Positions 18,251 through 27,925 of a stretch of DNA of 64,000 nucleotides are shown here, in pieces (positions within the stretch are counted from its first letter, which is position 1; each line of letters opens with the position of its first letter). The stretch is from the NCBI GenBank assembly GCA_021779665.1, contig JAJYAG010000016.1:1-64000 (forward strand), in the 5' to 3' direction. Both the position numbers and the translations under genes were made by a program. Below the pieces are notes generated by a model, which ran no database searches, was not told the origin of the DNA, and saw only the letters and a program-made list of their open reading frames with translations. The stretch comes from Bacteroidota bacterium (lineage in GTDB: Bacteria > Bacteroidota > Bacteroidia > Bacteroidales > JAAUTT01).

Positions 18251-18946
18251 ATGAACACAAAAAGCAACATATTGATCATTGATGATGAAGTTCAATTACG
18301 TAAATTGCTTGAAATCACGCTTAAAAGTAACGATTACAACCCCACAACCGCATCGACCGCTAAAGAAGGATTGACAACAGCTATTGTTCATCCGCCCGAT
18401 TTAATTCTACTCGATTTGGAATTACCCGACGAAGATGGTCAGATATTATTGAAAAAACTCAGAGAATGGTATTTAGGTGCTATTATTATTCTTTCGGTTA
18501 GGAATTCAGAAGAAGAAATTATCAAATCACTCGATAATGGAGCAAATGACTACCTGACAAAACCTTTCCGCACAGGTGAATTACTGGCAAGAATCCGTAC
18601 CGCTTTACGTCAGACACAATTAGGTAATACGGTTCAAAAATTAAATTTTTCAAACCTTAATATTGACTTAACGAACCGTTCGGTTACACTCGATAAAGAA
18701 TCTGTAAAACTTACCGCCACTGAATATTCCCTCCTGACATTGTTAGCCAAAAATGATGGAAGAGTTCTTACACATCAATTTATTTTAAAAAATATCTGGG
18801 GACCCGGATATACCGATCAGGCTCAATACCTACGGGTATTTGTTGCCCAACTTCGAAAGAAAATTGAACCCAACCCTAACAATCCTAAATTCATTCTTAC
18901 CGAATCGGGAATCGGCTATCGATTCTGCACGAAAATGGAAGATTAG
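18251..18946 (+). CDS. KdpE-like OmpR-family response regulator
   Basis: A 231-residue response regulator. The receiver domain (residues 7-120) has the acidic pocket IIDDE, the phospho-acceptor Asp55 in LILLDLELPDEDG and Lys104 in LTKPF. The C-terminal winged helix (about 130-228) has LTATEYSLLTLLAKNDGRVL and YLRVFVAQLRKKIEPNP, which is close to KdpE (known to activate kdp potassium-pump genes). No kdpFABC genes are in view. The likely local target is the KimA-like transporter just upstream, though this is inference from order only. Confidence 0.88.
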   Translation: MNTKSNILIIDDEVQLRKLLEITLKSNDYNPTTASTAKEGLTTAIVHPPDLILLDLELPDEDGQILLKKLREWYLGAIIILSVRNSEEEIIKSLDNGANDYLTKPFRTGELLARIRTALRQTQLGNTVQKLNFSNLNIDLTNRSVTLDKESVKLTATEYSLLTLLAKNDGRVLTHQFILKNIWGPGYTDQAQYLRVFVAQLRKKIEPNPNNPKFILTESGIGYRFCTKMED

Positions 18947-18958
18947 GTAATTTTTCAT

Positions 18959-18966
18959 TATCTTTG
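18959..18966 (+). promoter_or_regulatory. -7 box for the Smr-protein gene
   Basis: TATCTTTG matches TAnnTTTG. A transcript from about 18973 would carry an 80-base leader before the ATG at 19057, with a small cccc/gggg hairpin in it. Confidence 0.5.
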
Positions 18967-19056
18967 TCCTAAAAATAAATCTTGCCCCTTTCATTTTCAA
19001 ATCGGGGATTATTAACATTCAAATTACTGAAGTAAATTTAGAGCCACTTAATTAGT

Positions 19057-20142
19057 ATGATAAAAATAGGTGATACCGTGCGTTTTCTGAACGCAGTGGG
19101 CGGAGGGATCGTTACCCGAATTGATGAAAAAAAAAGTTTAGTATATGTAGAAGACACGGATGGTTTTGAAACACCTGTTCTCGAACGCGAATGCGTATTA
19201 ATGGGCACCATAAATTCAGAGACAAATTTCCCTGTAAAAGACTTTAAATCTAAGTTAAATTTCCCTGTAAATCAGACTCAAAAAATTGATACGGAATCAA
19301 TTAAAACTGATCCCCAATTACAAGCAACCGAACAAGTTATCGAAACTCCCGAAGGAGACAAACTGAAAACTTTACTGGCTTTTTTCCCGATTGATATCAA
19401 GCAGTTGCAAACTACCAGCTACGAATGTTATTTTGTGAACGACAGTAATTATTTTTTATATTATAATCTGATTTCCACCGAAAACAATAATTGGAAAAGT
19501 ATAGCCCATGGTTTGATTGAACCAAATATGCAGGAACTGATGACCGAAATATCAAAAGATAATCTTGGCTTATGGGAGCACATTCAGGTACAGCTGATTC
19601 CATTCAAAAAATCTAAAAATTACAATCCGCAGCCAGTCATTGATATTCAATTAAAAATTAATACGGTCAAATTCTATAAACTACACAGTTTTTCCAAAAA
19701 CGATTATTTTGATGAATTGTCGCTGATGATAGAGATAAATACAGATAAAGAAACTGAAAATCAAAAACTGTCTGAAATTTCGCCCGAAGAAATCAAGTCG
19801 GCAATGTTTGAAAAAAAAGAACAAGTCCGACCACGCATCATTAAACGCTCTCAAGTTGCCGAAGTAATTGAAGTTGATTTACATATCAACGAATTAATTG
19901 ATTCAACCTCTGGTTTGACAAATGGCGACATGCTTCAACTTCAGCTCGACAAATTTCATGAAATTCTTGATCAAAACAAAAATCGCAAAGGTCAGAAAAT
20001 TGTTTTTATTCATGGTAAAGGAGAAGGCGTTTTACGAAATGAAATTGAAAAACTACTAAAAACACGTTATAAAGACTACTATTTTCAGGATGCTTCCTTT
20101 CGTGAATACGGATTTGGGGCAACAATGGTAACCATAAAATAA
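19057..20142 (+). CDS. DUF2027 protein with C-terminal Smr domain
   Basis: A 361-residue protein. The N terminus, MIKIGDTVRFLNAVGGGIVT with VEDTDGFETPV, resembles the small barrel of DUF2027 proteins. A middle beta-rich part (about 110-230) follows. The C-terminal Smr domain (about 275-361) has VDLHI and IVFIHGKGEGVLRNEIEKLL with His319. Smr domains occur in MutS2 and bind or nick DNA or RNA; Bacteroidetes carry this stand-alone form, whose role is not settled. The gene lies 69 bases upstream of lpxB on the same strand and may be transcribed with it. Confidence 0.85.
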   Translation: MIKIGDTVRFLNAVGGGIVTRIDEKKSLVYVEDTDGFETPVLERECVLMGTINSETNFPVKDFKSKLNFPVNQTQKIDTESIKTDPQLQATEQVIETPEGDKLKTLLAFFPIDIKQLQTTSYECYFVNDSNYFLYYNLISTENNNWKSIAHGLIEPNMQELMTEISKDNLGLWEHIQVQLIPFKKSKNYNPQPVIDIQLKINTVKFYKLHSFSKNDYFDELSLMIEINTDKETENQKLSEISPEEIKSAMFEKKEQVRPRIIKRSQVAEVIEVDLHINELIDSTSGLTNGDMLQLQLDKFHEILDQNKNRKGQKIVFIHGKGEGVLRNEIEKLLKTRYKDYYFQDASFREYGFGATMVTIK

Positions 20143-20211
20143 AGCACTTCAACCTTTTTCAATAGAAAAAAAACTATTTCAATATTAGAACAACCAACCC
20201 CAACAAATCTC

Positions 20212-21327
20212 ATGCGATATTTTATCATTGCCGGTGAGGCTTCGGGCGATTTACATGCTTCCAATTTAATGCGCGAGCTCAAAAAACAAGATTCCAATGC
20301 TGAATTTTGCTTTCTGGGTGGCGATTTAATGCAGTTACAAGGCGGAACTCTGGTTATTCATTACCGCGAAATGGCTTATATGGGTTTTGTGGCAGTTATT
20401 CAAAATGCCCGGAAGATTTTAAAAAATATGACTGATTGTAAACAAGCACTTCTCAATTTTAAACCCGATATAGTAATTTTAATTGATTACCCTAGTTTTA
20501 ATCTTCGGATAGCTCAATTTGTTAAAAAAAGGCTCAACTCTCTTGTTTATTATTATATTTCACCTAAAATATGGGCATGGAAAGAATACCGGATTCATAA
20601 AATTAAACGCTATATCGACCGAATGTTCACCATTTTCCCCTTTGAAACTGAATTTTATGCCCTACATCATTTTGCGGTGGAATACGTCGGTAATCCGACG
20701 GTTGATTCTATTTATCAACGACCAAACCAACTTCAAACTTTCGAGGAATTTTGTTTAATAAATAATTTACCCGCCAAACCCATTATTGCCTTATTGGCTG
20801 GTAGTCGGAAACAGGAAATATCCAACTGTCTTCCCCTCATGTTGAAAGCAACTGCTCAATTCGGAAACTTCCAGACCTTAGTTAGTGCAGCTCCGGGTAT
20901 TGAACCTGACTTTTATTTACAATACATTGATAAAAAGCAGCTTATTATCGGGCAGACGTACGAATTAGTAACTCAAGCCCAGGCTGCCATTGTTAACTCG
21001 GGAACAGCAACACTTGAAACAGCGTTGATTGGCACACCGCAAATGGTGGTTTATTATCAATCCTTAGGCAGATTGGCGTTTTGGACCAAAGAATTGATTA
21101 TAAAAGTTAAATACATATCGTTGGTGAATTTGATAGCTAAAAAAGAAGTCGTTAAAGAATTAATTGCCCATTTATTTACTGTGAAAAACATGGCAAATGA
21201 ACTTGAATTGATGTTGAATGACAAAAATTATAGAGCGAATATGATTTCGGAATATTTAACAATTGGAAAGGAGTTGGGAGAAGTGGGAGCTGCCGAGCGC
21301 ACAGCGAAAGCAATGATGAAACGGTGA
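20212..21327 (+). CDS. lpxB: Lipid-A-disaccharide synthase
   Basis: A 371-residue glycosyltransferase that joins UDP-2,3-diacylglucosamine and lipid X to make the lipid A disaccharide at the inner membrane. The N terminus MRYFIIAGEASGDLHASNLM is diagnostic, followed by FLGGDLMQLQGG, MAYMGFVAVI, YYISPKIWAWKEYRI, YVGNPTVD, IALLAGSRKQEI and VNSGTATLETALIGTPQMVV. Length is normal (about 370-390). Together with the LpxH-like gene at 7.2 kb it completes two successive steps of the pathway within the window, though they are not in one operon. Confidence 0.95.
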   Translation: MRYFIIAGEASGDLHASNLMRELKKQDSNAEFCFLGGDLMQLQGGTLVIHYREMAYMGFVAVIQNARKILKNMTDCKQALLNFKPDIVILIDYPSFNLRIAQFVKKRLNSLVYYYISPKIWAWKEYRIHKIKRYIDRMFTIFPFETEFYALHHFAVEYVGNPTVDSIYQRPNQLQTFEEFCLINNLPAKPIIALLAGSRKQEISNCLPLMLKATAQFGNFQTLVSAAPGIEPDFYLQYIDKKQLIIGQTYELVTQAQAAIVNSGTATLETALIGTPQMVVYYQSLGRLAFWTKELIIKVKYISLVNLIAKKEVVKELIAHLFTVKNMANELELMLNDKNYRANMISEYLTIGKELGEVGAAERTAKAMMKR

Positions 21328-21331
21328 TATG

Positions 21332-22240
21332 CTATGCCATCACGCATGCCATGGCAATGCTATAGAATTTTGAAAGCGTGCTTTCGCTGCGTGAAGTCAA
21401 AACAACAGGATGATCAGTTCCTTGCAATAGCCCTCCCATTTGTGCTCCGGCAAAAAGAGCTAATCCTTTATAAAAGATATTGGCGCTTTCAAAATTTGGT
21501 AAAATAAGAATATCAGCATCACCCAGCACCGGTGAAGGAACATTTTTAATACTGCCACGCTCTTTATCAAGTGCCAGAAAAACATCCAACGGCCCGTCCA
21601 TGATTACGTCGCCAAATTCACCTTCTCGCCAAAGCTGCATGACATCTAAGTAATCCTGCATGTATTGAATTTTTGGGTTTGCAACTTCCGTTGCATGAAT
21701 AAGTGCAATTTTTGGCTTTGGAATACCAAATTTCTGTGCAGTGTGAATGGCATATTTAATCATCGCAATGCGTTGAATCAAATTTGGAGAAGGAATAACC
21801 ACCGGATCGGTAAAAAAAATCAGTTTACGGTAATTCGGAATTTCCATTGCTGCATTATAAGTCATCACGGTTCCATGTTTTAAAATGCCCTTTTCTTTAT
21901 CGAGAATAGCCCGTAAAAGCACATCGGTATTGACTAATCCTTTCATCAGGATGTCCGCTTCGCCCTCCTTTACCATGCGCACCGCTTCAATAGCCGAAGC
22001 TTTGACATCAGGAACATCGATAACATGTATAAAAGGGGAAGGATTGTGTTCGAAAAGTTGAGGCGACTCAATAGAAGCCACATCGCCAATAAGAAAAGCT
22101 TCGATAATTCCTAAATCAACAGCCTGAAAAACGGCATCCAACGTATGAAAATCTACCGCATTGGCAATAGCCATACGTTTTCGACAATTCACACGGGCAA
22201 GATGAGCAGTCAGTTCGGCAAACGATGAAATTGATTCCAT
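21332..22240 (-). CDS. Phosphate butyryl/acetyltransferase family enzyme
   Basis: A 302-residue acyltransferase of the Pta/Ptb family, which exchanges CoA and phosphate on acyl groups. Marks are AVDFHTLDAVFQAVDLGIIE, EGEADILMKGLVNTDVLLRA near residues 93-112, FTDPVVIPSPN, VIMDGPLDVFLALD and PVLGDADILILPNFESANIFY. Similarity to Ptb (phosphate butyryltransferase) seems closer than to Pta. Its usual partner, butyrate kinase, is not adjacent. It is convergent with lpxB, with only 4 bases between them. Confidence 0.88.
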   Translation of the reverse strand: MESISSFAELTAHLARVNCRKRMAIANAVDFHTLDAVFQAVDLGIIEAFLIGDVASIESPQLFEHNPSPFIHVIDVPDVKASAIEAVRMVKEGEADILMKGLVNTDVLLRAILDKEKGILKHGTVMTYNAAMEIPNYRKLIFFTDPVVIPSPNLIQRIAMIKYAIHTAQKFGIPKPKIALIHATEVANPKIQYMQDYLDVMQLWREGEFGDVIMDGPLDVFLALDKERGSIKNVPSPVLGDADILILPNFESANIFYKGLALFAGAQMGGLLQGTDHPVVLTSRSESTLSKFYSIAMACVMA

Positions 22241-22270
22241 AAAATGGCAGGTGTTTCAAGGATTGATGGG

Positions 22271-22278
22271 CAAATGTA
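22271..22278 (-). promoter_or_regulatory. -7 box for the ptb-like gene
   Basis: Minus-strand TACATTTG matches TAnnTTTG, 31 bases before the ATG at 22240. Confidence 0.6.
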
Positions 22279-22647
22279 GAAATTTTATTTTAGTGCTGCA
22301 ACAAGCATAATGATTTTCAATCCCATAAATTTAAACATTTGTGTGATAAGTTTTTATAAAAAAAATGGCTTTGCCGATTTATTCTTTCCAATTTTAATTA
22401 TTTGAATGAAAATCCAAAAAGAATGCACGTATTTTAATTTTTAATATTTCAATCTGTAAGTTCAATTTTTATTCAATTTAAAAAATCAAAAAAATATTTA
22501 TGTTGGAAATCAAATTAATTTAACAAATAAACACTGATTTTGTTCCCCCGACTTCATTTTCTTCGAAACATTTATCGCATTTCTTTCAGAATCATTTAAT
22601 TTAATCTAAAAATAAATTCACATTTAGCATCAACAAAAATTTCTTTG

Positions 22648-22655
22648 TATCTTTG
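22648..22655 (+). promoter_or_regulatory. -7 box for the DUF2723 operon
   Basis: TATCTTTG matches TAnnTTTG. The transcript would start near 22662, just before a 20-codon leader frame (22665-22727) that ends in tandem TAA codons directly in front of the DUF2723 ATG. Confidence 0.55.
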
Positions 22656-22730
22656 ATCGCTTTTATGAAAGGCAAAATCAACGAATTGAACAAATTACGA
22701 GTCAAACAAAAACCAAAACATTTGTAATAA

Positions 22731-25700
22731 ATGAAACGATTCAGATTATTGAACAACATTTTTGGCTGGGTAGCATTTGCCATAGCCGCGGTTACGTATT
22801 TGCTGACGATTGAACCCACTGCCAGTTTTTGGGATTGTGGTGAGTTTATTTCAACAGCATATAAATTAGACGTGGGACATCCTCCTGGAGCACCATTTTT
22901 TATGTTAACTGCTCATTTTTTCTCTCTATTTACTTCCGATCCCACCAAAGTGGCATCTTTAGTAAATTCCATGTCTGCTTTGCTAAGTGCTTTCACCATT
23001 TTATTCCTTTTCTGGACTATTACTCATTTGGCACGCAAAGTATTGATTAAGAAAGAAGAAGATTACACTATCGGTAATATTATCGGTATTCTTGGAGCCG
23101 GAATGGTTGGTGCGTTGGCTTATACTTTTTCAGATACTTTCTGGTTTTCGGCAGTCGAAGGTGAGGTTTATGCTTTCTCGTCATTTTTCACAGCCATTGT
23201 TGTCTGGCTTATGTTAAAATGGGAGCGCGTTTCCGACCGTCCCGGTTCTGACCGTTGGCTGGTTTTAATTGCCTATATGATGGGCTTATCAATTGGAGTG
23301 CACTTGCTGAACTTGCTGGCAATTCCCGCATTGGTTTTAATTTATTATTTCAAAAAATTTACACCTTCATTCAAGGGAATTGTTTTAGCGTTACTTGCTT
23401 CTGTTGTATTATTGGTTGCAGTTTTATACGGTGTGATCCCCGGGTTCGTACAAGTGGCAAGTTGGTTCGAATTGTTGTTTGTAAATGTACTTGGATTCCA
23501 TTACAATACCGGACTATTTGTATATATTATTTTGACTTTTGGTACATTAACCTGGGCAATTTACGAATCGTATTTTAATAAAAGCTATATCCGATTGAGG
23601 ATTTCAGCCATTTTGGGTATTACCTTGGTAGGAATTCCATTTTTGGGAAATCATGTTTTACTGGGAATTCTGATCACAGCAGCTTTGAGTTTTTATTTCT
23701 TTTACAAGAAATTTAAAGTTGATCCACGTTGGGTAAACACTGCCATGATCATGATAACACTTTTGCTCATTGGATATTCATCCTATGCAGTCATTGTAAT
23801 TCGTTCATCGGCTAATCCCACAATGGATCAGAACAATCCGGATAATGTGTTTTCACTGCAATACTACCTTAACCGTGAACAATACGGTGACCGTCCGCTT
23901 TTTTACGGGCCATATTACAATGCTCCGGTCAAACTGAATATTGAAGGCAATATGTGTGTTCCTGTTCAAACAACAGGCGAAGCCCAATATGCCAAGAAAC
24001 CTAAAACTTCGCCCACCGACAAAGATGAATATATCATAACTGGTTATAAAACCGATTATGTGATGGACGACCGTTTTATGACCTTCTTTCCCCGTATGTA
24101 CAGCACGACACCTTCTCACATTGATGCCTACAAAAGCTGGGGAAATATTACCGGTAAAACTATAAATTACGACTATTGCGGTCAGCAAAAAACAGATATA
24201 GTTCCTACTTTCGGAGAAAATCTGCGCTTTTTCTTTACTTACCAGGTTAATTTCATGTATTGGCGTTACTTTATGTGGAATTTCAGTGGTCGTCAAAACG
24301 ACATGCAAGGGTATGGCGAGATTGATCATGGAAATTGGATTACCGGTTTTAAATTTATTGATAATATGCTGGTAGGAGATCAAAGCAAATTACCATCTGA
24401 ATTAAAAAATAACAAAGGACATAACGTGTATTACATGTTACCTTTATTACTCGGTATATTCGGTATTTTATTTTTAATTTACGGAGGGAAAGAAGGTATT
24501 CAGGGATTTTGGATTGTAATGTTACTATTCTTCCTTACCGGGTTAGCCATTGTGCTTTATCTAAATCAAACACCCTATCAACCACGAGAACGTGATTATG
24601 CCTATGCAGGTTCGTTTTATGCCTTTGCCATGTGGATAGGATTCGGTGTACTCGGTATTATTAAATTTGTCGAGAAATATTTGCCTAAAACACTTACAGC
24701 AATCATTGTTAGCATCGTATGTTTGGGTGTCCCCGCATTAATGGCACAACAAAACTGGGATGATCATGATCGCAGCGGTCGTTATACAATGCGCGATTTC
24801 GGTGGTGATTATCTGGCATCATGCAAACCAAACGGAATTATTTTCACCAATGGAGACAACGATACATTCCCTCTTTGGTATAATCAAGAGGTTGAAAATT
24901 ATGGCACTGATTTACGTGTTTGTAACCTGAGTTATCTTCAAACCGATTGGTATATCGATCAAATGAAACGAGGAGCATACAAATCGGCTCCATTGCCCAT
25001 CTCATGGCAACCGAAAGATTACATTTCAGGTAAAAACGAGGTATTATGGGTCGATTCAATTATACCCAAATTGGATGTGAAAACTGCCATGAAGTTTATT
25101 CTCGATCCCGATCCTGCTACTAAAAAGCAAGGTGAAGCGTTTATTCCAACAAATCATTTATACTTACCGATCGATGCCGACGAAGTAATTAAGGCTGGAG
25201 CATTGCCCAAAGAAAGAGCAGCTGAAATTATTCCGCAAATCGATTTCAAATTAGGACACAGACTTACTAAAAGTGAACTGATGATCATTGAAATGCTGAA
25301 AGAAAATAAATGGAAACGACCTATTTACTTTGCGGTTACCGTGGGCGACGATTATTATCTTGGGCTTAACGATCACTTTGAACTCACGGGGTTGGCTTAT
25401 CAAATTTTGCCAGTCGGTGTAAAAGGTGCAGGTCCGAGCGTCAATGTAGATGAAATGTACAATAACATGATGCATAAATTTAGATATGGTAATATCTCCG
25501 ATCCAAAAGTATATTTAGATGAAAATATCACGCGGATGTGTCGTACACAACGCATGATGTTCTCTCAGTTAATAGGAGCCTTAATCGCTAAAGGAGATAC
25601 CGTAAGAGCAAAAAAAGCACTGATTTATTGCGATAAAATGATACCAGGCTATCAGGTTCACCATGATTACATTTCTACACAACTGGCTGATGACTACTAT

Positions 25701-25943
25701 AAATTAGGTGAGTTTGCCAAAGGAAATGCAATTATGAATGATGTAGCAACGAATAGCGTAGAATACTTAGATTGGTATTTTAGCCTTACACCAAGTCAGC
25801 AAAATAGTGTTTCAGAAAGTATTGGACGAAATATCGCCATATTGAATCAAGTATTGCGCATTGCTGATGGGGCAAAACAAAAATCCATTATGGATAAATT
25901 CTTGCCCAAATATATGGAATATACCAAACGTGTTCAAATGTAA
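22731..25943 (+). CDS. DUF2723 membrane glycosyltransferase (GT117, protein O-glycosylation type)
   Basis: A 1070-residue membrane protein. The N-terminal DUF2723 region has EPTASFWDCGEFISTAYKLD near residues 28-47 and VGHPPGAPFF, with the acidic pair expected of GT-C transferases, followed by about ten hydrophobic segments. A large outer part (about 690-1070) holds FTNGDNDTFPLWYNQE near 705 and a helical C terminus. The human relative TMEM260 is a protein O-mannosyltransferase (CAZy GT117), so a role in glycosylating exported proteins is likely. The next gene starts on the base after its stop, so the two are translationally linked. Confidence 0.88.
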   Translation: MKRFRLLNNIFGWVAFAIAAVTYLLTIEPTASFWDCGEFISTAYKLDVGHPPGAPFFMLTAHFFSLFTSDPTKVASLVNSMSALLSAFTILFLFWTITHLARKVLIKKEEDYTIGNIIGILGAGMVGALAYTFSDTFWFSAVEGEVYAFSSFFTAIVVWLMLKWERVSDRPGSDRWLVLIAYMMGLSIGVHLLNLLAIPALVLIYYFKKFTPSFKGIVLALLASVVLLVAVLYGVIPGFVQVASWFELLFVNVLGFHYNTGLFVYIILTFGTLTWAIYESYFNKSYIRLRISAILGITLVGIPFLGNHVLLGILITAALSFYFFYKKFKVDPRWVNTAMIMITLLLIGYSSYAVIVIRSSANPTMDQNNPDNVFSLQYYLNREQYGDRPLFYGPYYNAPVKLNIEGNMCVPVQTTGEAQYAKKPKTSPTDKDEYIITGYKTDYVMDDRFMTFFPRMYSTTPSHIDAYKSWGNITGKTINYDYCGQQKTDIVPTFGENLRFFFTYQVNFMYWRYFMWNFSGRQNDMQGYGEIDHGNWITGFKFIDNMLVGDQSKLPSELKNNKGHNVYYMLPLLLGIFGILFLIYGGKEGIQGFWIVMLLFFLTGLAIVLYLNQTPYQPRERDYAYAGSFYAFAMWIGFGVLGIIKFVEKYLPKTLTAIIVSIVCLGVPALMAQQNWDDHDRSGRYTMRDFGGDYLASCKPNGIIFTNGDNDTFPLWYNQEVENYGTDLRVCNLSYLQTDWYIDQMKRGAYKSAPLPISWQPKDYISGKNEVLWVDSIIPKLDVKTAMKFILDPDPATKKQGEAFIPTNHLYLPIDADEVIKAGALPKERAAEIIPQIDFKLGHRLTKSELMIIEMLKENKWKRPIYFAVTVGDDYYLGLNDHFELTGLAYQILPVGVKGAGPSVNVDEMYNNMMHKFRYGNISDPKVYLDENITRMCRTQRMMFSQLIGALIAKGDTVRAKKALIYCDKMIPGYQVHHDYISTQLADDYYKLGEFAKGNAIMNDVATNSVEYLDWYFSLTPSQQNSVSESIGRNIAILNQVLRIADGAKQKSIMDKFLPKYMEYTKRVQM

Positions 25944-26549
25944 ATGAAAGTTCAGTTTCCTGATTTACTTCGACCGTTTTTGGGAAAACTTACCTGGAGA
26001 AAAGATCCGTCGTCGAAAGTGATTTACATCACTTTCGACGACGGTCCTGTACCGGAAGTTACCCCTTTAGTACTCGACATTTTAGATAAATTTCAGGTAA
26101 AAGCCACTTTTTTTTGTGTGGGTGAAAATGTTGAACGTTACCCTGAAATCTACACCGATATTTTAAAACGCGGTCATAAGACGGGCAACCATACTTTTAA
26201 TCATTTGAAAGGGTCGGTTGTAAATGAAGACGTTTATATTAAAAATATTTTTAAAGCAGCACAATTCATTGACAGTAAACTACTTCGACCACCACACGGA
26301 CGAATTAGTCATCGCCAAAAAAAAAGACTTCAATCTGATTTTGAAATCGTGATGTGGGATGTGCTTTCCGAAGATTATGATGTAAAACTACCAAAAGAAA
26401 AGGTTATGAAAAATATTACGCGCTATTCACGCAATGGCTCAATCGTAGTTTTTCATGACTCCCTAAAAGCCAGTCAACATGTTTTGTCGGTATTACCTGA
26501 AGCAATCACATTTTGGCAAATTAAAGGGTTCGAGTTCGGAATGCTTTAA
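25944..26549 (+). CDS. Polysaccharide deacetylase family protein (NodB domain)
   Basis: A 201-residue carbohydrate esterase family 4-like protein. Motif 1 is IYITFDDGPVPEVT near residues 28-41, motif 2 is TGNHTFNH near 80, and RPPHGRISH is near 112; the late HDS is near 171. These ligate a divalent metal and remove N-acetyl groups from sugar polymers. It has no clear signal peptide, which is unusual for an enzyme that acts on cell-wall or exported glycans, though short hydrophobic stretches exist. It abuts the DUF2723 gene, which suggests a shared glycan or glycoprotein process. Confidence 0.88.
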   Translation: MKVQFPDLLRPFLGKLTWRKDPSSKVIYITFDDGPVPEVTPLVLDILDKFQVKATFFCVGENVERYPEIYTDILKRGHKTGNHTFNHLKGSVVNEDVYIKNIFKAAQFIDSKLLRPPHGRISHRQKKRLQSDFEIVMWDVLSEDYDVKLPKEKVMKNITRYSRNGSIVVFHDSLKASQHVLSVLPEAITFWQIKGFEFGML

Positions 26550-26630
26550 CTGTAAAGCGACCTTATGTATTGGTAGTTAACCTATTTGTAATTTACTGAT
26601 TCATTGTTTATTTTGTTTTACGGTTATGAT

Positions 26631-27917
26631 ATGAAAGAATCAATTTTACATTACGTTTGGCAACAAAAACTTTTCAACATTCAAAATCTTTCAAGTACAG
26701 AAGGAGAAAGGCTGGAGGTAATTGATGTAGGCAAATTTAATACAGATGCAGGTCCGGATTTTTTTAATGCAAAAATTAAAATTGGCTTAACCATTTGGGC
26801 AGGCAATATCGAGATTCATCAAAACTCGAGTGATTGGTTCAAACATCATCATCAGGCAGATAAATCGTATGACACTGTAATTCTTCATGTTGTCCAAAAA
26901 GCAGATACAGAGATATTTCGAACAGATGGAGAAAAAATTCCACAACTCGAACTCACTTTTCCGCAAGAAATTGAACTCAATTACAAACAATTACTTGAAG
27001 AAAAAAAATGGATTTCATGTGCCGATAAGGTTGGAGATATTCCTTCAATTTTTATTCAGAGTTGGAAAACCTTTTTGTTGACCGAACGATTAGAACACAA
27101 AATGGAATCTATCCACCAATTATTGCATGATAATAAACAACATTGGGAAGAAGCATTCTATAGTGTGCTGGCACAAAATTTTGGATTCAGTACCAATGCG
27201 TTACCTTTTAAAAATTTAGCAAAATCCATTCCGCTATCTGTACTGAGCAAACACAAAGATCAACTTTTACAATTGGAAGCCCTTTTATTTGGTCAAGCCG
27301 GTTTATTGGATGAAAATTCGACGGATACCTATTTGCTTTCGTTAAAAAAGGAGTATTTTTTTTTGCAATCAAAATATGCATTGCAGCCTTTATCCAAAGG
27401 TCAGTGGAAACTTTTAAGATTACGTCCCGTAAATTTTCCACATATCCGTATTGCACAATTCGCAGCATTCATTCATTCATCATCAAAATTATTTTCAAAA
27501 ATAATTGACCATCCTGATATTGCATATTTACATTCTTTATTTAATGCTGAACCTTCAGCATATTGGCAAAACCATTATGTTTTTGGCGTTGAAAGTCCCG
27601 CAAAAAAGAAAAAAATCGGTACACAATCAGTAAACGGAATTATAATAAATACTGTTGTCCCATTTTTGTTTTGTTATGCCTCTCAAAAAAATGATCAAGC
27701 ATTAAAAGACAAGGTATTACAATTACTTGAAACCCTCCCCGTTGAACATAATTCTATTGTTTCTGGTTGGGATTCGTTGGGCATTCATGCTAGGTCAGCA
27801 TTTGATTCTCAAGCCCTTATTCAACTCAAAAAGTGTTACTGCGACGATAAAAAATGTTTACGTTGTCGCATTGGACATAAAGTATTAACTATTTCACAAG
27901 AAAAGTTTGTTAAATAA
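26631..27917 (+). CDS. DUF2851 family protein
   Basis: A 428-residue protein of a Bacteroidetes-specific family with no known function. The conserved start is MKESILHYVWQQKLFNIQNL, followed by GKFNTDAGPDFFNAKIKIG and WAGNIEIHQNSSDWFKH. Near the C terminus is CYCDDKKCLRCRIGHKVL, a Cys cluster that may bind zinc. I use the ATG at 26631, ten codons into the open frame, because the family begins there. It is cytoplasmic by sequence. The gene ends 8 bases before the lipoprotein gene, so they are probably one unit. Confidence 0.85.
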   Translation: MKESILHYVWQQKLFNIQNLSSTEGERLEVIDVGKFNTDAGPDFFNAKIKIGLTIWAGNIEIHQNSSDWFKHHHQADKSYDTVILHVVQKADTEIFRTDGEKIPQLELTFPQEIELNYKQLLEEKKWISCADKVGDIPSIFIQSWKTFLLTERLEHKMESIHQLLHDNKQHWEEAFYSVLAQNFGFSTNALPFKNLAKSIPLSVLSKHKDQLLQLEALLFGQAGLLDENSTDTYLLSLKKEYFFLQSKYALQPLSKGQWKLLRLRPVNFPHIRIAQFAAFIHSSSKLFSKIIDHPDIAYLHSLFNAEPSAYWQNHYVFGVESPAKKKKIGTQSVNGIIINTVVPFLFCYASQKNDQALKDKVLQLLETLPVEHNSIVSGWDSLGIHARSAFDSQALIQLKKCYCDDKKCLRCRIGHKVLTISQEKFVK

Positions 27918-27925
27918 TTGAATTC

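Larger units (their letters stand above)
22241..22730. other. Divergent intergenic region with two promoters and a short leader frame
   Basis: About 490 bases of AT-rich DNA between the ptb-like gene and the DUF2723 gene. It holds one promoter box for each gene (22271-22278 minus, 22648-22655 plus) and a 20-codon open frame at 22665-22727. I see nothing else. Confidence 0.5.
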
